Assembly: GCA_036850595.1 (NCBI GenBank)
Contig: CM072158.1
Coordinates: 7,393,422 to 7,457,421 of the forward strand
Length of the DNA: 64,000 nucleotides
Source of the DNA: Rhyacichthys aspro
Lineage: Eukaryota > Chordata > Actinopteri > Gobiiformes > Rhyacichthyidae
Reading direction: 5' to 3'
The translations under genes and the position numbers were made by a program. Every line of letters begins with the position of its first letter. Position 1 is the stretch's first letter. Below the pieces are notes generated by a model that saw only the letters and a list, made by a program, of their open reading frames with translations, did no database searches and was not told where the DNA came from. Of this stretch, positions 1-14,126 are shown in pieces.

Positions 1-3000
1 GAGCGCCGGCGCGGTGCAGGTAACTTCTCCTTATTTAAAGCTAAAGCCCGTTATCGGGGACTAATCGACGCAGCCTCAAGGACGGGACGAGTGCTCCATC
101 AGCAGACCTGAGAGGTGAGCGGAAATGGACAGGTACATGCCCCACACAGTAAAGACTATTATTATGGTGATTAATACTCTGTTCCAATCCAAAACAAGGC
201 TGATCTAAATAGCCAAAAACTGTGATCAAATCAAACTGATAACAGCATCTTTATAACATTTTATCTTCTTACAAATAAGACCTACTTAAGATGTAGACGT
301 TGTCATGGTGATCACAATAAGCTATGGCACAAGGAACGAAGGAAAACTGTCAGATGGCACAAACAATAAACTGATAAAAGGATTGAGAAAATGAAGGAAA
401 TATGTAAAAAATAGGATGAACCAAGGAAATGTCATGAATAAGGAAGGAAAGCAAGAAGGACAAAGAGAAATAGAGTCAGGAGGATATAGGAAGTAAGCAT
501 TGACATAAGAGGAAATGTAGGAATGCAGACGGAAGGCTAATTTTAGTCTAGACTTGTTTAAAAGCTGTAGTTAGTGCACTTGTCTTCGGGCCTAAGTCTT
601 CCACAACACCGGTGTTAGGACTATGAGTGGGAACACAGCAGTAGGAGACAGTGTCGCAGCCTGCTCTCATCTGTCACCAACGGCAACCAGGCCGGCAGCC
701 GCCATGATGTGAAGCTTAATTGGGGAAGCTGATGAGGTCTGATGAGGCTGGTACTTATTGAATTCCCCGGCCTGTTATTTAGATAATGCTGGAGTGGAGC
801 GGCCTCCCTCATCTTCCCCATTCTCATCGGTTGGCTGTCCCGGCAGGGGTCCGCTCGCTAATCCACTCTTGTTTGTAATGGCTGTGAGAAGTGAGGGGAT
901 TTGGACACCCCTTGCTAGCACACATCTAACAATCCCCTCTGTTGATTTTACTCCACAATGGGGCTATTTGACGGGTTAACCAGATCCCAACACTCGTCTC
1001 AATCCTCCCCATCTGCGATTCATCCTTTTATTTTATTGAGGTATTGTTCAATAATTAGACTTTTCCCAGCTTCTCCAAAAGCAATTACCAAACTTCAGAT
1101 TTGTGCCTGTACAATGTTTACTGGCCTACAGTTTGTGTGCATATGTAGAGAGGAGAGAGTGCGACGGAGAGAAAGAAAACAGTAGAGATGAGGAAGTTGC
1201 AGAACAGATGGCTAAATGGCAGGACAACAAACTTTTAATTCTGTGAGTCAGACTGGCGAACGAGATGAAGACCGTGAAGTCACAGAGGGGTGCCAAGTGT
1301 GGCGCTCAGTGTGGGACGCCACATCAAAACACATTAGAGCTGATGAAAACTCTTCTGCCTAATGCTTCTGCAGCACAGAACTGTAAAGGATCTGCATTTT
1401 AAATGTATACTTAGTGCTTAAAATGTGTTGGTTTGACACACAGTAAAAACTGGGGGATCCAACGAGGCTATATATAATTAAGCTTAATCATGACACAACA
1501 CATACTAGTAAATAGGAATAATTTCTCTATGCAAATGTATTTCTGCTCATAACAGTTTTTAAGCTAGTTAGATATGACATTGAAAAAATATTATTTGGAA
1601 TATTAATCAAGATGGTAAAATGTAGTGAGATTTATGTTGCAGCTGAGTTGTTTGTAACAATGCAGACTTGAAAGAATCGGCCTTATATCCGTGCTCTGTT
1701 CACTCATCCGGGGAAAAGCCGGTGACATCTTGAGAAACAAAAGGCCATATTTAGGGTCAGTGGCTGCGGACTCAGATCAGGGGCCGATATTGTTGAGGGG
1801 CCCATTAAAGCAGCAGCATTTAAAAGCTTACACGCAGACAGTACAACCTCGAGTTCACCAGGGGCACGACGAATCAATATCAACTCGACTTCAAAATCTG
1901 CTGTATAATCCTTGATCTCCAAGGCCATTTGCTTTGCAGCCTGAAATTGGATACACCCCACTCCCGACTGCCCCCCCCCACACACACCGTACCAAGCCTT
2001 TGCTGCTCGCTCCACAAATAAGACATCCTGAGAAATTGATCTGGATGCATCCGTGGCAAGATTACGTCTAGGGCTAAGAGTGAGATATGACTAGCTCAAG
2101 GTAATTCATAAATCTCTGTCTTTGTGTAAAGAGATGAGTACGAGGCATGGTGAATAGGAAAACCTACTGGCCGTATTATCATAACTGCATTACTGCTGTG
2201 TGATAGACTGCTGCAGCGGAGAGGCCATTGAGTCAACACCTTTAAGAAAGCTATGAGCTGGAAAAGGCCACACAGGATGACAAGGCATTATATACTCCAT
2301 ACAGCACAATACTGTAGGTAAGTTTAACCAGAAACATCGGAGAAAAATAATTCATCAGAGTTTACTCCGCCTTTAGGCAGCGCTGCCTTTTGTAGAATAA
2401 TAACATTTCTTTGATGAATCACTCGCTGGAATGAAACAGAACAAAACCTTCTTGTCCGAGCATGGAAATGTGTCTTTTGCATAAATTTTCACATGATTAC
2501 TGAACATTTTATTTGACCACATCTTGTTCTTAGCTTAGCCTGTTTGTGTTTCTTTGTGCATTTTAAAACACTGAATAATATCCTTTTATTTAAGGCTTGT
2601 CTCTGATAGTCAACATTAAAACAACAGAAAAACGTATTTGTACCTGATACTCTGGTTAGCTGGCCATCTGTGCCATTTAAAAATACCACAGGCAAATATA
2701 AATAATATAATTTTAAACTAGAAAATCTATCCAATATCTGCATTGTGAATTACAACACTGATGCTACTATTTTGCCGCATACACTGAGGCTATACGATGA
2801 CAATTATTAGATTGTATAAAATGTCGTCTCTAGGCAGATGCAGGGTACAAAACACTTCAGAGGCTGCAGTATAGGAATGGTACTCACAGAATCTAGTAGT
2901 GAGACATAAGGAGAGAGATTTGTGAGGAGAGTCTATCTTTAGGCGCTTCATACAGTTACTGTGTGCTGGTGGGTGTTTTTCTGCTCCCACAGTGCAATGT

Positions 3001-6000
3001 ATTGTTAGAGTGGCAGTTGTTGGACTCTCGGAGGCCTTTAGTGTCTCTGTTTTCCCCCTATTACTTGCGCCTGGCGGGGGACAGGCAGCCGCAGCGAGTT
3101 GTGGTGAAGCACAGCGGGGGAGGTCCCTAGACGCCACCGAATCATACTTTCCACCTGACGCGCAGGATGGAGAGAACAGAGAGTTGGCAATTACCAGACT
3201 CCTCTCTATATATACAGCAACTGTGGCCAGCTCTGTGCAGCGGTACCCCACTCTGAAGGCTGTCCTAGGGCCAAGCTGGAGGTAATGAAAGCAACACACT
3301 CCTAATGGACTATTGAGCGTGTGTGGAGGTATGAGCTCAAGAGGAAGTCGGAGACAGAGGATGGGAAAGCTTCACACAACAAAGGAGGGAAAAGCAGACC
3401 ATAAGAAATCATTGTGTTGGCGTGTAGGTGTTTGTGCCTTTTCTGTGTTATCTGTGTCCATGTTTTGGCAGCAGCAGAAAGTGCATCTGTGTCTACTGCA
3501 AATCACTTCAATACGCGGGTAAAGTATGATCCAAGATGCACCTGCTGCCAGTCAATGCAGACGACAGACATGAGCTAATTCAACCATGCATCTGTTTTTC
3601 CCTCTGACTTACACCATAAAGAAAATCTAATATGTAAAGACATAAACAGCCTGTAAAGATCACCAGAGAACGCCAGGATTAGGACAGTCACTCGATCAAA
3701 CAGAGGCTAGTTTTGCAATTTGACCAAAACTTTGAGCAACGCTTTAATACCACAACATCACGACAGGCTGACTTCTAATACATGCCCTAGCATTTTGGGT
3801 AATAGTAGCAGAGTAATGCTTTATATCTTAAATTTCATCATTAATAGTTTACACCAAAAGCTAAATTACTTGTCTCCATTCAGTTAGCTCACATTATGTC
3901 ACCAGTCCTTGTCCAAGTGACTGACAGGAGACGGGAGATTCAAGCCGCCAGCATTTTGCTTGAACCTATTGCTCTCGGGAGTCTAACGAATCTGTGATTG
4001 GTTGTTGCTTCAGCATCATGTGCCTTACTTGCATCGCTTGACGTTCCCTCAAGCAAGAATGAACAGGAAATGAGTGACTGTTGGTCGCTTTAGGTGAGAA
4101 TCTACCCTTGAAGTGATAGAGAGAAAGGCTGAGGAAATGTAAGCTTGAACCAGTAATCAAACCCAGGCTGCTCCCATTTATGTGGCCAAGTGTAAGTACA
4201 TCTTTTATTGCATAACATATTTTCAAGAAACATAAGATGCATTAGGAAACGCCCATAAATACAGGTTGTAGTCACACAACTGATGAAACAATAGTGCGAC
4301 ATGATTATCTGATTGTGTTGATTCAGAGAGACCTATGTGACCCATCGGAGCACAGCCATTATCTTTTTACCTCATGAGGAATTTATAATTATGTGATCAA
4401 TGAGCTGGCAAGGTCAACATGTATTTCTAGGAATAAAATGCCAGAAAAGGAACATTAAAAAACAATGGCAGCATTTTCAAATCCAAAAAAAGCATCTGAA
4501 AACCCTTGTCCCATTTCTTCCTTTTACAGATGCTGGCTGTCATGGTCAAAGACAGCCTTGTGATAAGATGGGTCCAAAGAACATTTTGTACAAGTGAGAA
4601 GTACAAAACTTGTTCTGAAACGGGCCCATATCCTGATGGTCCAATGTGGAACATATTTTTAGCCGTCACACGTCCCTGTCCCGCTGGCAGCTAGCGGGAT
4701 AAGTGAATGGATGGGCGTCCACTGCTGGGCGCTCCACTGGTGCTCTACAGAAATAACTCTGCTGACCACACTGACCTCTGCTTGTTCCCACTCAGCCTGT
4801 GTCCTGTTCTGATGGAGGCTCACGCTCTATTTTTGGGGCAGATGCTCAGATTTATCTCACTGCCCTCTGCGTCCCGGGATGGTGACAGTGACGGGACTTG
4901 CCGATGCCTGTTGTGTTTTTCCCTGTCCGTGCACTTCCCTGACGCAAGAGGATACAATCAGTCAAGGGGTCAGTTCTGGCGGGGTCAGACGACAGGCTTC
5001 ATACGATTCACGAGCGAAGACGAGCGGCTTTCATTTAAAAAAACAGATGTGTTGTGATCCAACTTAATGAAAGGTGTGAGAGAGGGATAGATCACTGAAC
5101 CAAAAAAGGCAAGTGTGCTGAATTGCTAGCATACCACAGAGACCTTGGAGCATGATTATCCTCCTCAGCAAACTTAATCTTCATTCTGGAGGACAGGCGG
5201 GCTAGCACACAGGCTATGAGCTCCGTGACCCACTGTATCTGCTGAGGGGATGAATATTAGTTTTTGAAAAAGAAGTGCCTCAGGTCCTGCATTAGATTAA
5301 GTTGACAGATGGTAAAAAACCAAGAGGAAACTTCTTAAAAAGTAGTGGTATAGATATCAGGAACATTTTAAAAGGCTAGTTTGTGCTGCTGTATGAGGTA
5401 TTTTTTATAGTGTGTGTATACGTACAGTAGATGGCAATTAGCAAGCCTCTATTTTGAGAAGCTCTCAGCTCTGAGAAGAAAGCTGTGCAATGTCCCACTG
5501 TGCTTCCCAAGTGTTGATAGGTTTTAATAAGCCAACCAAAAAAACCTAAAGATTTTAAGCATATGTTCATGCTGAAGTGAGTTGAAGTGCCAAAAGGGTT
5601 TTTTATGCCATTCACTCTCAGACTTCAGAAAACACACAGGACTTTTCTGGACTACTATTGCAAGAAATTTGCATTTGATTGATTTACAATCAGATGCAAC
5701 TACCAGAATAAAATTGAGGTAGACTACAAATGACTTTTTTCTTCAGCCTAACCTTGCAGTGTCTTTTTTGAACGTAGGTTTATAACACTTCGTAGGCATT
5801 TTATCGAGATCTTACATTTATTGTGTATCTCAGAAAAAAAAAGTTGAAAATAGAGAAGAATGTCCATGAATAAAATTGCCTCATAAGCAATACTTTGTTT
5901 GCAATGATATTGATGAGGGATAAGAAGGGGATAAACAGGGCATAGCAGTCAAACAAGCTGATGAAACACTGCGTATGTTCACCCTCCTGCAGCCTGAATG

Positions 6001-9000
6001 TAAAATAAGGACAAGAAAAAGTCCAGGGTGGTTAGATGTAAGCAGGACTGAGAGGCACAAAAAGATAGACAGGGATCAGTGCGGTGGACAGCTGGGCTCA
6101 CTTTGCACCGGTCAGACTCAGGAAGCGGTCACACACTCAAAGTCATCCTTTCATCTCTTCTACTCCAGATGCAACAAGCTAAACTTTACTCGAGTGTAAC
6201 CTTCTGAAAAGACTTTCACTTTTGTTCCCACTTTGGCCTTTTCCATCTGGTACCGCTTATTCCTGTCACATTTTCTCACCTCTTAAAATATTTCTTTCCA
6301 TACCTGCCATATTCCAGCTCTTTACTCTGGCTCGTGTTGTATCTTTCCCACTTTCATTCTGTCACTTTCCACATTAGATCTGGTTGAGTGGAGAGCAAAG
6401 TCAATCGTTCCTAACTCCTTCAGGAGACGCTGTGCTACAGTACATTTCTCCTCTGCCTAAACAAACTTTGAAGCCAATCAAAGACTTGATATTTTGTGAA
6501 GAAGAGGGACTGCAGGAGGAGAATACTTTATATTTCAGTGACAGATCCACTCAAAGCCGCTGCTAACCGTCGGCTCGTGATTGATACAGTTCAGCAGCAA
6601 AACAAACAACGCGTGACAAATCCAGATTATTGTCTGTGGGTGAGATAAGGTTATAATGAGAAAGTGCATCAGGGGAAATTGATCCTTTTGCAGGAACCTG
6701 TCTGATTTAATGGGGGTGCGAGTAATAACATCCTTTGTGTCCTGGGACGTAGAGGAAGTCAGGGTTAGAGGGTGGAAGGTTCACAAGGACACACCTCAAC
6801 TCTTGCTGTGGATGTTGTGGATAAGATTAAGAAATATCTGTCAAAAGCCTTGTTCCCTCTGTAGCTGTACGGTATGGCTTGAATCAGTACGGATCAATCC
6901 AATGCCAAAGGTATTCATTTCCTCCAGTGGCCTCACTTTCCAAAGGGTGGAAATACTGTAGTCTGTTGAATGGTGGATAGACAATCTTGAGAAGTAAAGT
7001 GGGAAGCAAAAGGAACAACAATTAGCAAGTGGTTTTATGTCTTTGATGGCTTTCTCTTTGTGAATGACAAATATTACAATATGTCATGAATCTGTCGGCA
7101 TTAAACACAAACATAACACATGACGTTAAAAAGTGAGTTCCTAAAGTGTTGGGAAAAAAGGTGAGTATAATCAGGAAACAATCTTCTTCTAGTGTTTATA
7201 ACAGCAGTATACAGCTATACCTTCAGCCTCTTGCTCTGATATTAATGAGTTTTTATTCTTTCACTATTTGATGACGCCACTGTTTAAGGCTTTCTGGAGC
7301 TAACTATTCTGTACTGATCCTACCCCTGTAGCACTCTTTGGAAATGTGGGAAGACTAACTGGAACATGTCCCTATTATGGCTAACATTAAACTGTATTAC
7401 TATATTACTGTGGTAAAAAAAGACAGATTTCATTGAATACATCTATATTCAAAAACTGTTCTGTTGTCACTGAGCATCACAAACACAGTCAGTGTTGGAT
7501 TTGAACTTTTGTTTCTGCCACAAAAAGGAAAGAAAACCATTCTCACATCATTGCCCACACTTGGGACCAGGGATAAAAAGATGCGTGTTTCGGCGTATTT
7601 GGAGAGGCAGCCATGTCTGAGATGCACTGACAGCCAAGACACCAACCTACTTGGATAAATCTACATGCCACAGGGAAGAGGAGCGGGCTGCGACAGACCA
7701 GTTATTAGCCAGGGGAGTGTGGGTGGGACTGCCGAAATTAACATGGATTACTCAAGTATGACTGACAGTTTCAGAAGGGCTTTTTGGGACTTACCAAGTG
7801 ATTTGGGACTAGTCCTAATTCAGAGAGGGGTTTTAAATACTGTGGGCTGTCTTTTCTAACAGGACTCCTTTGCCTTGATGAAAAAGCCAACAGGGAAAGA
7901 AGTCTTTTTACTGCAAGAGTACTCCCACTCGTCCCTACACTGTTTGGGTGCAAGAAAATAATTAGGAGCTGTGCTATCAGGGTTTGGCTTAATAATTATA
8001 TTTCATATTTGGGGTAGTTTAGGTGTCTACAGAAAAACTAAAACTACCACACATTTTACATGGCCTCCATATACTAGACGCTATAAGCACTAAGCTGGAG
8101 ATCATATTTGTCAATGTTTGGATGAAGAATGAATGTAATGGTTCATGTAGAAAGTTGTTCCAATAAAAATGCTACCCTTTGGGATTTATCTCATTGATTT
8201 GCTAAAATGAACAGAATAAATGTGCCCCTTTTGGCAGGTTTCACACTGAATGAAGGAAGTTCCTTCAGACATAAATCTAAACCTTACTAATAAGGAGTCT
8301 ATAGAGAAGCTATCCAACATTTTACAGCATCTACAGTTCTACATCTATATTTATATCTATCAGCAACCCAAATTTGGAGAAGAAAAGAGGAGTATGTACA
8401 GCGAGGCTTAACTAGGCACTTGAAGTGAGCACAGCATTACTAAACATGAGTAAATCAAAAATTATTTGCAGATTATGACACACACTGCAACCCAAATCCA
8501 AAACATGCTTTAAAAGGCCTCAAAGACACAAGGCTTTCCAAATAAATGTCAAAAACAGATAAAGTATGGAGAGAAAAAGCAGAGCATTGGGGAAAAGAAG
8601 CAGGAAATCTTGTACAGATTGCATGTTTCCGCTCGGTCCCATCTCCCAGGGCTGCTTCCTGATGTGCTTTTAATTATTTATCCAGCATCTATTGGACAAT
8701 ATTGGAGCCGACTCTTAGGTCTGCTGCCACATTGGCACCGGGACAACAGAGAGAGCAACAACAACGGAAGTGAACAGGAAGCAGTGGAACACATTTAGCT
8801 TTGTTTCAGTCGGAGCTCATTTCTTTAAGTCCAGTGCTGTCATTTGGCTTTGCTCCCTTCTACCTGCATCAAGCCACTGCTTACACACTTCCTTCATTTA
8901 ATTAGTTGTTGTTTGACAATAAAATTAAGTCAATTTTCAAGACTGAATGGCAATTTGGCCAAGCAGCAAAGCATGTATACCGAATCGAATGCTATCAACC

Positions 9001-9119
9001 TTGCCTCATGTTCTGCCAATACGCAATATGGCATGTCCGGGAGATTACTCACCTGCCAAAAAACAAACAATAGCTAATGTATCTCCAGTTTGAATTACAT
9101 TTAGCATAAGATGTCATGT

Positions 9120-9260
9120 CTAAGCTGTTTAATGCATTGTGGGACCGAGGGCTTTAATCAGCGAGGCGCGGTGGAGCCGGCGGATTAAATCACTTTTTAT
9201 CTGCGCTTCCTTTGACTTTCCCACTGCTCAGGGTTGCAGTGTAAATCATATTGCGTCCCT
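9120..9260. promoter_or_regulatory. Candidate regulatory block with homeodomain-like sites
   Basis: This block has more CpG than its surroundings (gaccgag, gcgaggcgcggtggagccggcgg). It carries ctttaatcag and ggattaaatcac; GGATTA/TAATC are OTX-type homeodomain sites. Conservation is not visible from one sequence, so this is only a candidate. Confidence 0.2.
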
Positions 9261-9994
9261 GTTGGGCTCACCTCGCTATGCTTTATTGCTGTAGTCACAT
9301 TTCATAAATTCCATTTATTTTGGATATTGAGTAAATCCGCAGACCTCAAAACAAGGATAAGGCTGTATTCTTACGGGCGAGTTTGTTATTTCTCAGTTTA
9401 CATGACTTGGCATCACAACTCTTGGCCTGGCTCGTATTACCTCAAATCAATATGACAATTAACACACTATTTTACAATGATTAATAATACTTAATGCCCC
9501 ACAAGGTCGGTAGTGTAAATATGCAAACTTGGATAAAATGTGTTCATTCATTATCTATCCATTATCGACACTATCCAAAGTGCCAGTTAATTGCAGGGTT
9601 ACCTTTTCAACAAATACTTCTGCAATTTAGAATCGGCAGTATAAATCTTTGACCGGAGAAGCTGCCAATTCCTCTCTCCCACAGTGCTCCACTTAAAATT
9701 ATTGGTTTATGGTTATTTATGAGGCCTACATCTTTTCTTCTGTGCTTAAAAAGTAATTAAAATAATTCCCAAGGTCACTGGCAGGATATTATATTGTATA
9801 TTCATGGAGCTTATAATATAAAAAAAAGTGCTTATGTGGATGTCTGAGTTGGTAGTCTGTTCCAACATGTTGAGTCCACAGCACACAGCCATGACTTTGA
9901 ATGTGTAAGTGGGTGTATGCACGCTCACAGCTGACAACGGCGACAGGGCGAGCGCTTGCTGCATTGCACAGAATAACTAAACAGCTGTAGTGCT

Positions 9995-10160
9995 CCATCA
10001 GGGCTATCGATCATGCCCCGCTCCCTGAATCACAATCAGAAGTGGGCAAAGCAGAGCGGCCGCTGCAGGCCTCGGCGACTGGGCTACGCACCGCTCATAT
10101 CAACCAGACCTCACCAAACCGGCCTGACCTGCGCCGATGATAAAGGCTATTGGTTTGTGT
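9995..10160. promoter_or_regulatory. Candidate CpG-containing regulatory block
   Basis: A compositionally distinct block (ctatcgatcatgcc, gcggccgctgcagg, cctcggcgactgggctacgc, ctgcgccgatgataaagg) sits in otherwise AT-rich intron. No open frame or repeat explains it. Retained CpGs in a fish intron can mark constrained or unmethylated DNA. Confidence 0.2.
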
Positions 10161-10313
10161 TGAGTGAGCCTGCTGCAACATAAGAGAAAGGGTTCATTTT
10201 GGGTTTAGAAGGCTTCTTACAGGATATTATAAGGGAATCGAGATGTGTGAAATGTAAGACCCTGTATAACTGAACTGAACCACATGACCATTGGCCACGC
10301 ACAATATTGCAAT

Positions 10314-10331
10314 AAAAAAAAAAAAAAAAAA
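10314..10331 (+). repeat. A18 homopolymer
   Basis: An uninterrupted run of 18 A follows aatattgcaat. No retrocopy or recognisable element is seen upstream, so it is listed as a simple repeat. Confidence 0.9.
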
Positions 10332-13009
10332 TAGTACCCTCCAATCACTTTTATAGACCACAATGCAACAAACAGAACATATAGTAAACTGCAGACAGAA
10401 CTTCCAACTTTTAGTTAGAAGTTTATTGTCAATTTTCAAAACAGCCAAAAATATCTTTTACAATTTAATTTAATGACACCAACTGGAGTCCATTTAACAA
10501 AGTGTAAAACTGTGGAAAGTGGCCTATTTATATTCAACAGTTCTCTTTTGTTCTATATATGCTGTATATAGCATGAAACAAAGATAAGTCGCACCAATGA
10601 CCAACATTTTGTTTAATAATTGTAATAATAATTTAATAAATCTTTGTCTGCTATAAAATTAGATACTTTGAACATTAGAATAACAAATGACAAGAATAGA
10701 AGGTATATGAATGTAGTGCTGTGGCACAGTTTGGGCCAATGGAGACAAATGGACCTTAGATTTCAAAAACATATATGAAACAATTATATACAGTCTATAG
10801 AATTAGAATATAACTAAATAATTGATGTTAAGTTATTTTGAGAGGTGTTTGAGGGATGAGAACCTGTTTTTTCTGTCTGTTAGATTTATGAGTTCTGTTT
10901 ATACCTGTTCAGCTGTCTGTTAATGAACAAAGCGTGGCTAAGGCCATCTCTGCTGCTAACTAACTAATGTAACTCTTAATTACATCCGACTTCAATAGAG
11001 CCATACAGTACAAATGTGGAGAGTCTTTAAGTATCGTTAGCCACCATCTGCTAGAATTTCACCACACTGTATCAGCTCAACCTCTCATGTAATCACAAGG
11101 AAGTGAGATGTTATTACAATAAAATTTCAACAGGAAGTGTATGGTGGCTGTCTATGGTTCCATTAGCTGCCATCTGTTTGCATTTCCAGCTCCATCGTCT
11201 GTCCCCACCCCCCACAGCGTCTTATCTGCAATTCAGTTTTCACTTCCTGCCAATACTGCGGCCTCTGATCCGTTTATTTTCCCATGGTCAGTTGAATTTC
11301 ACAGATGACCTGCACCTGACATTGAGATATTTACTTCCTGGAATAGGACGCTGAGGTTACAGCTCAATATCCTTTTGTGTTGCCACTGGACACACTAGAG
11401 TACAGGAGAGGTAGGTAACAAGAGCAATCCCCATCGCCCACAGACGGCTGCTGTGGTGTGACTGAGAGAAATGTGAGGCTCTGCTCTTTCACAACACGTC
11501 ATATGCCAATGTTTAGTCAATGGCTAATTTCTTTCCTCTGATAATGCTAAAGGCAGGTCCTACAGTGCTGCATGTTGATGCACATGAGATTTTAGTGTGT
11601 CTTCTAAAAAACAATATAATATGACTTGTTTAAGTAACAGCTTGTGTACAATGCATCAAATACAATTAATACATGACTCAAAAATAATTAGGCAAAATAA
11701 TGAAATAAATAAGTAAGCTATCCTTGTCCTAAACAAAAAAACTTGTGTCAGATGTAACTTTGGCCTCATGTCATGAACCCCAGTCTCTAGCGGCACAGTC
11801 CAGGGTTTTATGTCCCATTCAACACACAAATTTACCATTTGTATTACAAAAAAACCCTTCTAACTGGGAACAATGTACAGACAAAGGTGGGTTTAAATAG
11901 TGATGGATGGCAAAAGCCACAGTGTCAACATAAGATGCCAGAGGGCACCACCAGCATCAGTCGTGAGAGAAGGGCCAATGAACAAACACTGGCCTGTGTC
12001 TTCAAGTGTTTTGGAAAGGCACTGCTTTTGAAAGCTAGCTCCTGTTCCTCGCGTTAAATGGCAGGAAAAAGGATCTCATTAGCATTATGTGGCTGTTGAC
12101 ATTCCACTCAGGTCAAAGTTAGCGGTGCGTGACTATATTTGTGCTCATGTGGCTTGTGCGTGCTGTGTGGATGTGTCAAGGCTCACATAGTGTAGTAGAC
12201 ATGGCTGTCAAACAAGCGTATCCATGTGCGTGCACGTGCATGCGCCCGTACACTAGAGCTGTGCTGTGTGTGGCGGAGGCCCCCTGGGGGGTGCAGCTGA
12301 GCTGTCAAAGCAGGATGGATGAAGAAGCTGCCCCGCATAGCAAAGGGCTCTGGGGAAATACCACCAACATGACACACAAATACATGCTTCAATGCCTTTT
12401 AAAACACACAGATTTAAATACAAATCCTGCATAAACAAACATAACCTGTGAGAATATTATTCAGACACATATATGAGGGACTGTTGACGGTGTGAGAACA
12501 AGCTGAGGGAACCTCTGTGGAAGAACATCTGAGTGTGACACAGGAATGCCCAGAAATCTCTATTCAGCAGAGTCAGCGTGGCCTGTGTCAAAAAGAGAGG
12601 CACATGTCCTCAACCCCTGTCCCGCTACAAACTGGGACAGATCTCTGAGAAGGGGTCCGAGACATGACAGTGAGCCTTTTTATCCATCACTATTTATGAA
12701 TAACACATGTGACGTGCTGCACTGTACAATCTGACACATAACAGCACATCTAGACTTTTTACTATTTAGGTGTTGGCCTTTATATTTTAGACACACAATT
12801 ATTATTCAACACAATGACTTAAAATCTCATTGCGACATTAGAAACATTAAATAAAGGACACTACGAGCCTCAGTAAAGAGAACATTTCATGAAGCTTTTG
12901 GAGGGACCACAGTAGCACCAGACCGGGACAGACCTTGTAAACGTAAGCATTCCTAATTCCACAGCAGGATTTCCTCGATTGGGGATAGTAAATCTCACGC
13001 TTGGCACAC

Positions 13010-13300
13010 GTCTGAACAATCCATTAACAATAATAAAGCCCGAGTGGCTGGGAGATAGACCCTTAAAGGGGAAGGTCAGCCTGATATTACAGCTTTAAAG
13101 GTTTCCTATTACGGCTCAACTTCAATATAAGCGCTCACCTTGCCTTTAATGGCCGCGGGCTATGCAGTGGCTGAGCATATATGGAGATTCTAAATCCAGT
13201 CTGTCTGAGATATTACCGGATGGTGAGGGGCGATTTATGGCCTGTTTCTGCTGCTGCTGGATGGAAGTGTGGCTATTGTTAATAAAATTGCCACAGGGGT
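13010..13300. promoter_or_regulatory. Candidate conserved non-coding block
   Basis: This complex, repeat-free sequence contains aacaataataaagcccg, a SOX-like aacaat, CpGs at ggccgcggg, and several homeodomain-like or AT cores. It lies about 750-1000 bp downstream of the 80-nt exon in transcription order. The call is by appearance only. Confidence 0.18.
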
Positions 13301-14046
13301 GAAGGAGATCTCTTAGGTATCACCCCGTCTGGCCCACACGTCCTGCTGGGAGCTAGCGGGGGCTTTGAACACCCCGGTCCCAGATGTGCTTAAGCAGCAC
13401 TTTTCCCTCTCCATCCTGGCCTTTCTCTCAAATCCTTAACCCCACACTTCTTGATCTACCACCTCTTGTCACTCATATTCCCAGAGAGGCATGTTCTGTT
13501 TTTCACATTTAAAGTTCGGAAGCTAACTTTTAGACAAATCCTTGGCAGTTTTGCGTCCGTTTTACATCCTTCCTTTTGGCTTGTTTTGTGATCCTGTCCT
13601 CTCCTTGGCCGGTTTGTACTACTGTCTGGGTTAACTGCAGAGAAGAGAGAGGACACAGGGAAGACAGAGCCGAGCAGCAGAGGAAAGAGGCGAGAGTGCA
13701 AGCTCTTAAGTAGATTGCAAAGAACAGCACAGAGGCATGAGTGTGAATATTAAGAAGGTTTTCTCCTGGCCGAGAAGTTTGAGCCTGCAGCAGCGGCAGC
13801 AGGGAGGGAGAGAGGAAGAAACCTATAGAACCGCAGGCTATAGCCACTACTGCTGCAGCTAGTGAGGTGTCAGAAACGACAGTGTACACAATCTATCAAG
13901 CTGTCCAGCAAATCTGAGATGAGAAATTACCATAATTGAATTAGAAAAGGGGGTCCCTCGTTGCACGGGGTAGTTTTCCCAGATAGAAGCTATAAGGGAA
14001 GATAAGGAAAGGCCTGATTTAATGTAAAACAAGAGGTGAGCCTCAC

Positions 14047-14126
14047 CTGGAATGCCTGGCGGGGTTTTCAGGTATTTTCCATTGAAATGCTGTATCACTA
14101 CTTCACATTTCTCTGTGGACTCCATC
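14047..14126 (-). CDS. rbms3: rbms3 internal exon: end of RRM2
   Basis: This 80-nt exon starts with one G that completes the arginine codon of GVGFAR. It then encodes 26 codons from MESTEKCEVVIQ to KTPPGIP and ends with one G of the next codon. The acceptor is tgtcttttcag and the donor is CCAG|gtgagg. It supplies the last helix and strand of RRM2. The wording CEVVIQHFNGKYLKTPPGIP agrees with RBMS3; RBMS1 has CEAVIGHFNGKFIKTPPGV. This is the strongest evidence for the paralogue. The methionine is internal, not a start codon. The next exon should begin with two bases completing an alanine codon, followed by wording like PSEPLLCKFADGG. I did not recognise such an exon between 1 and 14046. Confidence 0.95.

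Larger units (their letters stand above)
1..14046 (-). other. rbms3: rbms3 intron downstream of the 80-nt exon (incomplete)
   Basis: This is at least 14 kb of intron following the donor at 14046. I found no further rbms3 exon, other protein-coding exon or structural RNA. The open frames here, including one of 169 codons on the minus strand at 2790-3299, resemble no known protein and look like chance frames. The stretch holds an A18 run at 10314-10331 and a few CpG-containing blocks, listed separately, near 9120-9260, 9995-10160 and 13010-13300. The rest is AT-leaning unique DNA in which I see nothing specific. Confidence 0.8.

Noticed and set aside
2790..3299. Minus-strand open frame of 169 codons
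   Set aside because: The peptide resembles nothing known, there is an overlapping open frame on the opposite strand, and it lies within an rbms3 intron without convincing splice sites.
9540..9610. Possible second copy of the fish repeat seen at 30653-30911
   Set aside because: Only a short cattcattatctatcc-like piece is shared, which is too little to call.
13859..14125. Methionine at the start of MESTEKCEVV as a possible translation start
   Set aside because: It is an internal methionine directly after a splice acceptor; the preceding G completes the arginine codon from the upstream exon.
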